A stretch of 28,835 nt of DNA from JAVBMB01 sp031552995 (lineage in GTDB: Bacteria; Bacillota; Clostridia; Oscillospirales; Butyricicoccaceae), in contig JAVBMB010000101.1 of the NCBI GenBank assembly GCA_031552995.1, positions 1-28,835 on the forward strand. The letters are read 5' to 3'. Of this stretch, positions 13,530 to 20,946 are shown piece by piece (positions within the stretch are counted from its first letter, which is position 1; every line of letters starts with the position of its first letter). The position numbers and the translations under genes were made by a program. The notes beneath the pieces were generated by a model, which was not told where the DNA came from, did not search any database, and saw only the letters and a list, made by a program, of their open reading frames with translations.

Positions 13530-14828
13530 CTATAAAATATCTCCAATCAGCCGCTCGCCGTCCGAAGAGGTAATCAGCACGTCCAACACCCTGTTTTTAA
13601 GCTGTCTGCCCTGCGCCCACACCAGGCAATATTGCGGCGTATGCCCGACATATCCGCCGTTTTCCGCCTGCTCAAACAGTACGGAAACCGTTTTGCCAAC
13701 CATGTCTGCAAGGTATGTCCGGCGCAGCTCGCCGCACACATCGGCGGCAGCGGCGGCCCGCCGCTGCTTCTCGTCGGCGGCAATCTGGTTCGGCATGGAC
13801 GCCGCAGGCGTTCCGGCTCGCTTCGAGTAGGGGAATATGTGCGCGCCGGCAAGCTTGCAGCGCCGCGCAAAGCAAAGGCTCTGCTCACAGTCCTCGGCGC
13901 TCTCGCCGGGGAAGCCCACGATAATATCCGACGTAATCGCGCAGCCCGGCATGTGTCTGCGCAGCGTACGGCACGCTTCATAAAACCTCGCGCTGTCATA
14001 CCTGCGGTTCATCATTTTAAGCGTTTTGTCGCAGCCGCTCTGCAGCGAAAGATGAAAAGGCGGGCACAGGTTCGGCAGGCTCGCCGCAAGCGCGGCGAAC
14101 TCCTCTGTCACTGTTCGCGGCTCAAGAGAGCCAAGGCGGATTCGCGTATGTCCGGCCGCGCGGCATACCCGCGCAATCAAATCGGCAAGCCCGGTGTTTT
14201 CCAAATCCTCACCGTAAGAGCTTATTTCGATTCCGGTAATCACAATTTCGCGGTACCCTTCACGCTCAAGCCTCGCCGCCTCGCTTTCGGCCCGCTCGAC
14301 GGGAAGCGACCGGCATGGCCCGCGTGCGTATGGGATGATGCAGTACGAGCAGAAGTTGCGGCACCCGTCCTGCACCTTAAGCAGAGCGCGTGTCCGCCCG
14401 GTCAGCCCGCCGGAGGGCAGCATGTCCAAGTCGGGGATATTCGTAAGCAGCGGCAGCGGCTTTACGATTTTTGCCCCGCGGCCCGTTCCGGATACGAGCC
14501 CTTCGGCAAGCTCGACGGCGCGGCCCTTGTTCGCCGAGCCGAGAACGGCATCCGCGCCGCATTCGCGCAGCACGCGCTCATCTTCAAGCTGAGAGTAGCA
14601 GCCGCACACGATGAGAAATGAGTTCGGATTATTCTTCTTGCACCTGCGGCACGCTGCGCGGGATTTTTTGTCAGATATGGCGGTCACGGTGCAAGTGTTG
14701 ACAATATACACATCGGCCGCCGAAGAAAACGCAACCACCTCATGCCCGCTCTCGGTGAACAGACGTTCAAGAGCCTGTGTTTCAAACTGATTTGTCTTGC
14801 ATCCAAGCGTATAAAACGCTACATTCAT
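13530..14828 (-). CDS. mtaB: tRNA t6A37 methylthiotransferase, 432 aa
   Basis: Radical-SAM enzyme that converts t6A to ms2t6A at position 37 of tRNAs decoding ANN codons. The N-terminal UPF0004 domain carries the auxiliary-cluster cysteines (C10 in YTLGCKTNQFET, C46 in IVNTCTV, and the VCGC pair near 75-77). The radical-SAM motif CxxxCxxC is CRNFCSYC (C156, C160, C163). Downstream motifs are REIVITGIEISSYG, RIRLGSLEP, FHLSLQSGCDKTLKMMNRRY and SDIIVGFPGE, then a C-terminal TRAM-like region. TLGCKTNQFET and the e-MTase length separate MtaB from MiaB and RimO. A GGGGTG ribosome site precedes the ATG. It is monocistronic with its own promoter. Confidence 0.95.
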   Translation of the reverse strand: MNVAFYTLGCKTNQFETQALERLFTESGHEVVAFSSAADVYIVNTCTVTAISDKKSRAACRRCKKNNPNSFLIVCGCYSQLEDERVLRECGADAVLGSANKGRAVELAEGLVSGTGRGAKIVKPLPLLTNIPDLDMLPSGGLTGRTRALLKVQDGCRNFCSYCIIPYARGPCRSLPVERAESEAARLEREGYREIVITGIEISSYGEDLENTGLADLIARVCRAAGHTRIRLGSLEPRTVTEEFAALAASLPNLCPPFHLSLQSGCDKTLKMMNRRYDSARFYEACRTLRRHMPGCAITSDIIVGFPGESAEDCEQSLCFARRCKLAGAHIFPYSKRAGTPAASMPNQIAADEKQRRAAAAADVCGELRRTYLADMVGKTVSVLFEQAENGGYVGHTPQYCLVWAQGRQLKNRVLDVLITSSDGERLIGDIL

Positions 14829-14875
14829 ATTTCACCCCACGGCGTCATGGATAAAAAATAATCGGTACGTGGCCT

Positions 14876-14904
14876 ATTATACAGCAAAACACGCCGCCGC
14901 GCAA
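14876..14904 (-). promoter_or_regulatory. promoter of mtaB
   Basis: On the minus strand, -35 TTGCGC (14899-14904), 17-base spacer and -10 TATAAT (14876-14881), 48 bases before the ATG. Confidence 0.6.
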
Positions 14905-14991
14905 ACCCGGTATAGAATATCGTTTTCTGTCATATAAATCCAGCAGAAAGCGGCTGTTGCCGCAAATCAAATTGTGCGGAGGTCATTACAT

Positions 14992-16122
14992 ATGAGAAAA
15001 CTGATTTGCGCGGTGCTCTGCCTCATGGTGATTGCCTCGGCAGCCCAAAGCGGCGCGATTGGCGGCCTCGAGATAAAAGCCCCGTCGGGCATACTCATGC
15101 ACATGTCCGGCAAGGTGCTGTATGAAAAAGATGCCGACAGAAAGATGGAGCCGGCCAGCGTCACAAAGGTCATGACATTGCTGCTTGCCGTTGAGGCGAT
15201 TGAAGCGGGGCAGGTATCGCTTGATGACACTGTCACCGGCTCCGAGCATGCCGCCTCTATGGGCGGAAGCCAGATATGGATGGAGGTAGGGGAACAGTTT
15301 ACGGTTCATGAGCTGATAAAATGCATCGCCGTAGCCTCCGCAAACGACTGTTCCGCCGCGCTTGCCGAGCATATTTCGGGAACGGAGGAGGCGTTCGCCG
15401 TCAAGATGAACGAGCGCGCCGCCGAGCTTGGCATGACAAACACCCACTTTGTCAACAGCTCCGGCCTGCCGGCCGACGGGCATGTGACGACGGCGCGCGA
15501 CATCGCCAAAATGTCGTGTGAGCTGATGCGTCACGACATGATACTGGACTATACGCTGATAAAGCATGACACAATACGCGACGGCGCGTCGGTGCTGGAC
15601 AATACAAATAAGCTTGTAGGCACATATAACGGCATAACCGGGCTTAAAACCGGCTCTACAAATACCGCCGGGTTTTGCCTGTCGGCCACGGCCCAGCGCG
15701 ACGGGCTGTACCTTATCGCCGTTGTGATGAAAGGCAATACTGGTGCCGAGCGCAACGCGGACGCCGCCGCGATGCTGAACTATGGCTTTGCCAACTATGC
15801 CAAGGTCAGCCTTACGCCGGACGCGCCGATAATGCCTGTCCCGGTTGATCTGGGTATGCAAAGCCATGTAAAATGCGACCTCGCCGTAAGCGAGCCGGGC
15901 ATATACGAGAAAGCAAAGCTAAAGACACTGGAAAAGCAGATAACCATGCTCGAGCAGCTCAAAGCTCCGGTCGAAATGGGGCAGGTCGTCGGTCAGCTGA
16001 CCATCCGGGCGGGGGATGAAATCATCGCAAGCGTGCCGATTATCACGCAGCATGTCGTCGAGCGCATGAGCCTGCTTGACATATTCACTGCCATGCTGCG
16101 TATCGCCGTTATGCGCGCATAG
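14992..16122 (+). CDS. D-alanyl-D-alanine carboxypeptidase (DacF/PBP5-like), 376 aa
   Basis: Low-molecular-mass penicillin-binding protein that trims the terminal D-Ala of peptidoglycan pentapeptides. An N-terminal signal peptide (RKLICAVLCLMVIASAAQS) is followed by the transpeptidase-fold domain with all three active-site motifs: SVTK (S56, K59), SAN (S116-N118) and KTG (K219-G221 in GLKTGSTNTAGFC). A PBP5 C-terminal beta domain follows, and the end (ERMSLLDIFTAMLRIAVMRA) looks like a membrane-anchoring amphipathic helix. The start at 14992 has GGAGG 9 bases upstream; an upstream in-frame TTG overlaps that site. It may act in vegetative wall or spore cortex maturation (DacF-type); context does not decide. 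Confidence 0.95.
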   Translation: MRKLICAVLCLMVIASAAQSGAIGGLEIKAPSGILMHMSGKVLYEKDADRKMEPASVTKVMTLLLAVEAIEAGQVSLDDTVTGSEHAASMGGSQIWMEVGEQFTVHELIKCIAVASANDCSAALAEHISGTEEAFAVKMNERAAELGMTNTHFVNSSGLPADGHVTTARDIAKMSCELMRHDMILDYTLIKHDTIRDGASVLDNTNKLVGTYNGITGLKTGSTNTAGFCLSATAQRDGLYLIAVVMKGNTGAERNADAAAMLNYGFANYAKVSLTPDAPIMPVPVDLGMQSHVKCDLAVSEPGIYEKAKLKTLEKQITMLEQLKAPVEMGQVVGQLTIRAGDEIIASVPIITQHVVERMSLLDIFTAMLRIAVMRA

Positions 16123-16268
16123 CGGCGCCGCATCTCACGGCACGCCATGTAATAATGCGTTATCGCCGAAGCTCTGCCGGCTGATGCCGTCCGGCAAAAT
16201 TGCCCGGCTTTATGCCGCGGAAGACACGCTGTAATATCCCGCCCTGAACAGATTGACAAAGCGTAAGA

Positions 16269-16293
16269 GGCGCGCGACGCGCCCGATATTTTT
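16269..16293 (+). terminator. first terminator after the carboxypeptidase gene
   Basis: Stem GGCGCG / CGCGCC, loop CGA, then CGATATTTTT. It lies about 150 bases past the stop; the intervening DNA holds only a short GCCGG hairpin. Confidence 0.6.
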
Positions 16294-16306
16294 ATCTGCT
16301 CCATAT

Positions 16307-16350
16307 AAAAACCGCCCGAAAGCCGTAAGGCAATCGGGCGGTTTTTTTTT
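16307..16350. terminator. second, bidirectional terminator
   Basis: Stem AAAACCGCCCGA / TCGGGCGGTTTT with an inner GCC/GGC stem, followed on the plus strand by nine T. On the minus strand GGTTTTTATATGG follows, so it can also end the small convergent gene. Confidence 0.85.
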
Positions 16351-16389
16351 GCGGCGTGTTGCCTATTGCTAAATGCGCTTGAACATCAC

Positions 16390-16617
16390 TCAGAGCCTCG
16401 AAGAAAAGCTGTCCATAGCGGATTTTAATTCTTCAACGGCCTCAGGCTTAACTATAGCAAAAAACTTTGGCATTATCTCTTCAAAATATTTACGGTCAAA
16501 TGCGCCGGCATTTTGTTTGCTGAAGCAATCTTCAAGAAGCAGCTTAGCGTCTTCCTTTTTGTCATCCATTGCCCGTTCAACGAAAAAATTATAAAACATC
16601 TCTTGTCCCGGATTCAT
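16390..16617 (-). CDS. small uncharacterised protein, 75 aa
   Basis: Short, acidic-helical cytosolic protein with no signal peptide, cysteine cluster or catalytic motif. The sequence begins MNPGQEMFYNFFVERAMDDKK, has a helix-rich middle (EDAKLLLEDCFSKQ, RKYFEEIMPKFFAIV) and ends KPEAVEELKSAMDSFSSRL. It resembles, from memory only, a family of small conserved Clostridia proteins without known function. GAGAGG is 9 bases before the chosen ATG (16617); an ATG at 16626 is abutted by the ribosome site and less likely. It is monocistronic and convergent with the carboxypeptidase gene. Confidence 0.7.
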   Translation of the reverse strand: MNPGQEMFYNFFVERAMDDKKEDAKLLLEDCFSKQNAGAFDRKYFEEIMPKFFAIVKPEAVEELKSAMDSFSSRL

Positions 16618-16671
16618 TTTATACATCCTCTCAATTAATTGATTATTGCTGTGCAGACTAAACTTATTACA

Positions 16672-16700
16672 AACATAACACGTTTTTCAAAGATATTCAA
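16672..16700 (-). promoter_or_regulatory. weak promoter candidate for the small protein
   Basis: On the minus strand, TTGAAT (16695-16700), 17-base spacer, TATGTT (16672-16677). Each box matches 4 of 6 consensus positions. Confidence 0.35.
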
Positions 16701-16934
16701 TATGGTGGCGTCATAACTCGGGCCTTATTCGTGTATGAACGATATTTGCGGGCAGGCAGGGATGGCAGCGTGGTGCTGATATACAGCGCGCTGCCGCATA
16801 TAATAATCACCGCGTTATTAACATGTCCGCTGGCCGCTAAGCCGCCGCATGGCTGTAAAATACACAAAAAATGCGCTGTTGTCGTTATAAACTCGGGAAA
16901 TGCTACAAATATACAGCATATAAGCTCGATATTA
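16701..16934. other. intergenic DNA without a supported gene
   Basis: A GTG-initiated 68-codon plus-strand frame (16731-16937) lacks a ribosome site. It ends in a stretch (CAVVVINSGNAT) that recalls the ArgJ motif, but nothing else of ArgJ is present. No other structure is recognised. Confidence 0.4.
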
Positions 16935-16992
16935 TAGACAATAAATGCTGTTTGTGCTAAATTGGTAGAAGAATAGCGCGCCGACAGGCGCG
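16935..16992 (+). promoter_or_regulatory. promoter and leader hairpin of asnS
   Basis: -35 TAGACA (16935-16940), 17-base spacer, -10 TAAATT (16958-16963). At the expected transcript start, a hairpin CGCGCC-GACA-GGCGCG occupies 16977-16992, followed by the GGGAAAGG ribosome site. There is no T-box. Confidence 0.5.
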
Positions 16993-17024
16993 TTTCACAA
17001 ATAAAAAGGGAAAGGCTGATCGGT

Positions 17025-18422
17025 ATGAAACCTCTTCTGTCAGTTGTAGAGATTATACGCGACCCGCAGGCATACATCGGCCGCGAGGCTATGGTGCAGG
17101 GCTGGGTCAGAACATCGCGGGACGTTAAAGCCTGCGCATTTGTCGAGCTTAATGACGGCTCAACCATAAAGAATATCCAGATTGTTGTTGATAATACAAA
17201 CCCCAATTACAAAAACGCCGCCTCTCTCAATGTCGGCAGCGCAATCACCGTTTGCGGAGTGCTGGAAAAATCCCCGGGCGATACTCAGCCTGTCGAGCTT
17301 CGCTGCGAATCCTTTGTTATAGACGGCGAGTGCCCGCCGGAATATCCGCTTCAGAAAAAGCGTCACACAATCGAGTATTTGCGGACGATACAGCACCTTC
17401 GCCCCCGCACAAATCTGTTCAGCGCGGCGTTTCGCGTCCGCTCCGCGGCGGCGTTCGGGCTGCACAAGTTCTTCAACGAAAACGGCTTCATCTATGCCCA
17501 CACGCCGATTATCACGGCCAGTGATGCCGAAGGCGCAGGCGCGATGTTCCAGGTGACGACGCTTGACCTTAATAATGTTCCGCGCACCGAAACCGGCGAG
17601 CCGGACTACGAGCGGGATTTTTTCGGCTCAAGCGCCAACCTTACGGTGTCCGGCCAGCTGGAGGCCGAAATATTTGCTCTGGCATTTAAAAAGACATATA
17701 CATTCGGCCCGACATTCCGTGCCGAGCATTCCAACACGCCGCGCCACGCCGCGGAGTTTTGGATGATTGAGCCGGAGATAGCGTTCGCCGGGCTTGACGA
17801 GCTGATAGAGCTTGCCGAGGCCATGACAAAATCGGTCATCAAATATGTGCTGGACACATGCCGCGAAGAGCTTGAGTTCCTCAACAGCTTTGTCGATAAA
17901 GGGCTGCTTGACCGCCTGCGCGCCAGCGCATTTGAGGAATCCTTCGGACGTGTGACATATACCGAGGCGATTGAAATCCTGCAAAAAAACGCGTCCAACT
18001 TCGAGTTCCAGGTTCATTGGGGCAGTGATATCCAGACCGAGCATGAAAAATATCTTGCCGAGGTCGTGTTCAAAAAGCCGGTGTTCGTCACCGACTACCC
18101 ACGCGAGATTAAATCGTTTTACATGCGCCGCAATGACGACGGCAAAACCGTCGCCGCGACCGACATGCTTGTCCCCGGAATCGGAGAGTTAATCGGCGGC
18201 AGCCAGAGGGAGGAGCGAGAGGACGTGCTGAAGCAGGCCCTTGCCGACTTTAAGCTTGACGAAAAGCTGTACTGGTGGTATCTCGAGCTGCGCAAATACG
18301 GCGGTGTAAGGCATGCGGGCTACGGAATCGGGTTCGAGCGCTTTGTTATGTATCTCACCGGCATATCGAACATCCGCGATGTACTGCCGTTCCCCAGAAC
18401 TGTAGGCAGCGCGGACTTTTAG
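17025..18422 (+). CDS. asnS: asparaginyl-tRNA synthetase, 465 aa
   Basis: Class IIb synthetase that charges tRNA-Asn. The N-terminal OB-fold anticodon-binding domain (about 15-105) begins VQGWVRTSRDVKACAFVELNDGS. The catalytic core has the class II motif 2 region TFRAEHSNTPRHAAEFWMIEPE and motif 3 GYGIGFERFVMYLTGISNIRDVLPFPRT, plus the AsnS/AspS FxVxDYPxxxKxFYM element (FVTDYPREIKSFYMRR). YLRTIQHLRPRTNLF marks AsnS rather than AspS. Full length. It heads a run with pantothenate kinase (45 bases downstream) and an aspartate aminotransferase, so asparagine/aspartate-related genes flank a CoA gene. Confidence 0.97.
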   Translation: MKPLLSVVEIIRDPQAYIGREAMVQGWVRTSRDVKACAFVELNDGSTIKNIQIVVDNTNPNYKNAASLNVGSAITVCGVLEKSPGDTQPVELRCESFVIDGECPPEYPLQKKRHTIEYLRTIQHLRPRTNLFSAAFRVRSAAAFGLHKFFNENGFIYAHTPIITASDAEGAGAMFQVTTLDLNNVPRTETGEPDYERDFFGSSANLTVSGQLEAEIFALAFKKTYTFGPTFRAEHSNTPRHAAEFWMIEPEIAFAGLDELIELAEAMTKSVIKYVLDTCREELEFLNSFVDKGLLDRLRASAFEESFGRVTYTEAIEILQKNASNFEFQVHWGSDIQTEHEKYLAEVVFKKPVFVTDYPREIKSFYMRRNDDGKTVAATDMLVPGIGELIGGSQREEREDVLKQALADFKLDEKLYWWYLELRKYGGVRHAGYGIGFERFVMYLTGISNIRDVLPFPRTVGSADF

Positions 18423-18467
18423 CAGTCTTACGGCACGCCGCCCGCGTGACCGGGAAAGGATAATCAT

Positions 18468-19292
18468 ATGGGCATTGTAATCGGAATCGACATCGGCGGC
18501 AGTACGACAAAAATTGTCGGCATGCGCGACGGCCGTCCTATCGGCCCGCTCGCCGTCATGGCAGGGGACCCCGTCACATCTGCGTACGGGGCATTCGGCA
18601 AGTTTATCAGCGAAAACGGCCTCAGTCTGTCCGATATTGATAAAGTTATGTGCACAGGCGTCGGCTCGTCGTTTTTAAAGAACGAGATATACGGCATACG
18701 CACGCAAAAAGTTGACGAGTTTATGGCAATCGGCCTTGGCGGCAGGTTCAGCTCGGGTTGCGAAAACGCGGTTGTCGTCAGCATGGGCACAGGAACCGCG
18801 ATTGTAGGCGTCAAAAACGGGGATATATTCCATGTTTGCGGCACCGGCGTCGGCGGAGGCACGGTCATCGGCCTCAGCCGCCGCCTGTTCGGCAGCTCGA
18901 ACTTCAACCATATTATGGAGCTTGCGCTGCAAGGCGATGTCGCCAACATCGATTTGACGATTGGCGACATCACAAAAGACTCATTCGCCAATATGAATGT
19001 AAAAACGACGGCTTCAAACTTCGGCAAGGTAAGCGAAAGCGCCACATCGGCCGATTTGGCTGCCGGTGTCGCCAACCTTGTGTTCCAGACAATCGGCACA
19101 TTCGCCATGATGGCGGCACGCGCGCAGGACACGCGCAACATCATTCTCACAGGCAATCTGTCGCAGACAGAGGTGGCAAAAATCATCCTGCGCGACCTTG
19201 AAGAGCTGTATGACGTACACTATATCGTCCCGGAGTATTCAGATTTTTCTACGGCAGTCGGCGCCGCGCTTTTCGGCGGCGCGTTGGCATAA
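18468..19292 (+). CDS. coaW: type II pantothenate kinase, 274 aa
   Basis: First step of CoA biosynthesis: phosphorylates pantothenate with ATP. It is of the actin-like (ASKHA) type II class known from Staphylococcus and eukaryotes, not CoaA or CoaX. The phosphate-1 loop is GIDIGGSTTKIVG at the N-terminus, and the second is VVSMGTGTAIVGVKNGDIFHVCGTGVGGGTVIGLSRRLFG. The adenosine motif region is RNIILTGNLSQ, and the C-terminus GAALFGGAL is typical. Length matches the bacterial type II enzymes. AAAGGAT is the ribosome site. It sits between asnS and an aminotransferase; aspartate is the precursor of beta-alanine in CoA, a possible reason for the pairing (inference). Confidence 0.92.
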   Translation: MGIVIGIDIGGSTTKIVGMRDGRPIGPLAVMAGDPVTSAYGAFGKFISENGLSLSDIDKVMCTGVGSSFLKNEIYGIRTQKVDEFMAIGLGGRFSSGCENAVVVSMGTGTAIVGVKNGDIFHVCGTGVGGGTVIGLSRRLFGSSNFNHIMELALQGDVANIDLTIGDITKDSFANMNVKTTASNFGKVSESATSADLAAGVANLVFQTIGTFAMMAARAQDTRNIILTGNLSQTEVAKIILRDLEELYDVHYIVPEYSDFSTAVGAALFGGALA

Positions 19293-19313
19293 AAATACAT
19301 AGGAGTGTGTGCA

Positions 19314-20594
19314 ATGACAGACATTAGAACAGCTGACCGCGCTGCGCTTACCGTTATGAAGGCCGAACTGGATGAGAAGTACCTGCAGTGCGTCGAAAAG
19401 GGCCTCAAGCTTGATATGTCACGCGGCAAGCCCGGCGCGGACCAGCTGGATATCAGTGAAGCCATGCTGTCGGCCATCACAAAAAATGACGAACTGTTCG
19501 ACGGCAAGGTAGACACAAGGAACTACGGCGGGCTTGAGGGCATATCCTCATGCCGCGACCTGTTTGCGCAGCTGCTCGGTGTACCGGGTGAGTGCGTTTT
19601 GGCGGGCGGCAACTCCAGCCTGACGATGATGTACGATACGCTGATGAGGCTGCACGTCTTTGGCGCCGCAAATGTGCTTAAGCCTTGGGTCAGGCAGGAT
19701 AAAATAAAATGGCTGTGCCCCGTGCCGGGGTACGACCGTCACTTTGCTATAACCGAGCAGCTCGGCTACGAGATGATTAACATCCCGATGCTTTCCGACG
19801 GCCCCGACATGGATATGGTCGAAAAGCTTGTCGCCGGAGACGAGTCGATAAAGGGCATCTGGTGCGTGCCAAAGTATTCGAACCCCGAGGGCAAGACCTA
19901 CTCAGACACCGTCGTGCGCCGCCTTGCCAAAATGAAAACGGCTGCGCAGGATTTCCGCATATTCTGGGATAACGCCTATGTCGTGCACAGCCTCGACTGC
20001 AAGCCGGACAATCTGCTCGAAATCCTTGGCGAGTGCAAGGCTGCCGGCAACGACGACCGCGCATTTGTTTTTGCTTCTACTTCAAAGATATCCTACCCCG
20101 GCGCGGGCGTCGCAGCTATGGCGGCATCAACGAACAATGTCGCCTGGGTTAAAAAGATTATGTCGGTGCAGGCCATCGGCCCCGACAAGATCAACCAGCT
20201 TCGCCATGTGCGTTTCTTCAAGAACGCCGACGGCGTGCTCAGCCATATGGAAAAGCACGCCGCCATACTCGCGCCGAAGTTCCGGATGGTCACAGATATG
20301 CTGGCGCGGAACCTTGCCGGGACGGGTGCGGGCGAGTGGTATGAGCCGCGCGGAGGCTACTTCATCAGCTTCAACGCCATGCCCGGCTGCGCCAAGAGGA
20401 TAAATGAGCTGTGCGCCAAAGCCGGCGTAGTGATGACGGGGGCGGGCGCCACATACCCATACGGCAAAGACCCTGACGACAGCAACCTGCGCATCGCCCC
20501 GTCCATGCCGCCGGTCAGCGAGCTTCGCGACGCGATGGAGGTCTTTTGCGTCTGCGCGCTGCTTGCCGCCGTCGAAAAACGCCTCGCTGAATAA
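19314..20594 (+). CDS. aspartate aminotransferase, subgroup Ic type, 426 aa
   Basis: PLP-dependent fold-type-I aminotransferase. The profile fits the Ic subgroup described from Corynebacterium AspT (PF12897 type): LDMSRGKPGADQLDIS near the N-terminus, RNYGGLEGISSCRDLFAQLLGV, the cofactor-binding LAGGNSSLTMMYD, IWCVPKYSNPEGKTYSD, FWDNAYVVHSL and the PLP-lysine motif ASTSKISYPGAGVAAMA (K258). The substrate-binding Arg lies in DSNLRIAPSMPP. AGGAG 8 bases upstream fixes the ATG at 19314, and the resulting length equals what I recall for the Corynebacterium enzyme. The reaction is aspartate plus 2-oxoglutarate to oxaloacetate plus glutamate; other amino donors are possible. Last gene of the asnS run. 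Confidence 0.9.
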   Translation: MTDIRTADRAALTVMKAELDEKYLQCVEKGLKLDMSRGKPGADQLDISEAMLSAITKNDELFDGKVDTRNYGGLEGISSCRDLFAQLLGVPGECVLAGGNSSLTMMYDTLMRLHVFGAANVLKPWVRQDKIKWLCPVPGYDRHFAITEQLGYEMINIPMLSDGPDMDMVEKLVAGDESIKGIWCVPKYSNPEGKTYSDTVVRRLAKMKTAAQDFRIFWDNAYVVHSLDCKPDNLLEILGECKAAGNDDRAFVFASTSKISYPGAGVAAMAASTNNVAWVKKIMSVQAIGPDKINQLRHVRFFKNADGVLSHMEKHAAILAPKFRMVTDMLARNLAGTGAGEWYEPRGGYFISFNAMPGCAKRINELCAKAGVVMTGAGATYPYGKDPDDSNLRIAPSMPPVSELRDAMEVFCVCALLAAVEKRLAE

Positions 20595-20610
20595 ATCGAA
20601 AATCGTTTTC

Positions 20611-20643
20611 AATCGGCCTGCCGGGATGGCGGGCCGATTTTTT
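20611..20643 (+). terminator. intrinsic terminator of the asnS-coaW-aspAT run
   Basis: Stem AATCGGCC / GGCCGATT extended by TGCC/GGCG pairs, followed by TTTTTT, 16 bases past the stop. Confidence 0.85.
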
Positions 20644-20732
20644 GCGCATAATCATCTGAAAGATTTTTGTATTTTCCCCTCCATGAAGGGAGGTAGTGTC
20701 AAGTCAATCTGTCGTATATATTCAAAAAAACA

Positions 20733-20761
20733 TTGCAAAAGTACGCAGGATGTTGTATTAT
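20733..20761 (+). promoter_or_regulatory. promoter of the uracil permease
   Basis: -35 TTGCAA (20733-20738), 17-base spacer, -10 TATTAT (20756-20761). Start near 20768, giving a leader of about 180 bases. Confidence 0.7.
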
Positions 20762-20777
20762 GTCTCATAGTGGTGCG

Positions 20778-20794
20778 GGCCGCCTGGGGTGGCC
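20778..20794 (+). other. first hairpin of the permease leader
   Basis: 7-bp stem GGCCGCC / GGTGGCC (one G-U pair), loop TGG, at the very start of the leader. It is followed by GGGGAGAGGGGAGAG, which serves as ribosome site of the leader ORF and also contains the GAGAGG hexamer seen in PyrR-binding loops. Confidence 0.55.
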
Positions 20795-20813
20795 GGGGAG
20801 AGGGGAGAGCATT

Positions 20814-20894
20814 ATGGCGGCAACGCTGGCAGTCAAGGCTAAAGCAGTTTTTTTAACGTCTCTTTTATCCCGGTTGTGCATTTTCGTCGTCTGA
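20814..20894 (+). CDS. leader peptide of the permease attenuator, 26 aa (candidate)
   Basis: ATG preceded at good distance by GGGGAGAG. The peptide starts MAATLAVKAKAVFLTSLLS and ends RLCIFVV. The codons for AVFL include a run of seven T (20848-20854), preceded by a weak hairpin (GCTGGC / GCTAAAGC arms), i.e. a possible UTP-sensitive pause. The TGA (20892-20894) lies in the terminator stem-loop, so a ribosome finishing the ORF would block terminator folding. The design matches enterobacterial pyrBI leaders. Translation is not proven. Confidence 0.5.
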   Translation: MAATLAVKAKAVFLTSLLSRLCIFVV

Positions 20895-20913
20895 CGCGGA
20901 TGCATATTTTTTT
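20877..20913 (+). terminator. attenuator terminator in the permease leader
   Basis: Arms TGCATTTTCGTC (20877-20888) and GACGCGGATGCA (20893-20904) form a 12-position stem with two G-U pairs and one mismatch around loop GTCT, followed by TA and seven T (20907-20913). It lies upstream of the permease ribosome site, so it would stop transcription before the gene. Confidence 0.7.
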
Positions 20914-20914
20914 G

Positions 20915-20940
20915 TCTGCGCCCGCACGCAGAAATGGAGG
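20915..20940 (+). promoter_or_regulatory. hairpin and ribosome site of the permease
   Basis: Hairpin TCTGCG / CGCAGA (20915-20920, 20927-20932) sits directly before GGAGGA (20936-20941). It begins right after the U-tract of the attenuator terminator and could mask the ribosome site in read-through transcripts. Confidence 0.45.
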
Positions 20941-20946
20941 AGTATT

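Noticed and set aside
13632..14621. Long open frame (329 codons) on the plus strand
   Set aside because: It lies wholly antisense to mtaB, is Arg/Ala-rich as expected from GC-rich codon shadows, and has no ribosome site or recognisable domain.
14986..15867. 293-codon minus frame antisense to the carboxypeptidase gene
   Set aside because: The sense gene has complete SxxK/SxN/KTG motifs and a GGAGG site; the antisense frame has neither motif nor site.
16731..16937. 68-codon plus frame with an ArgJ-like CAVVVINSGNAT stretch
   Set aside because: GTG start without ribosome site, no other ArgJ segment before or after, and non-coding-like composition. A very decayed argJ fragment is possible but not supported.
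16964..17024. T-box upstream of asnS
   Set aside because: The leader is only about 55 bases and lacks the T-box core sequence and a terminator; only a small CGCGCC hairpin is present.
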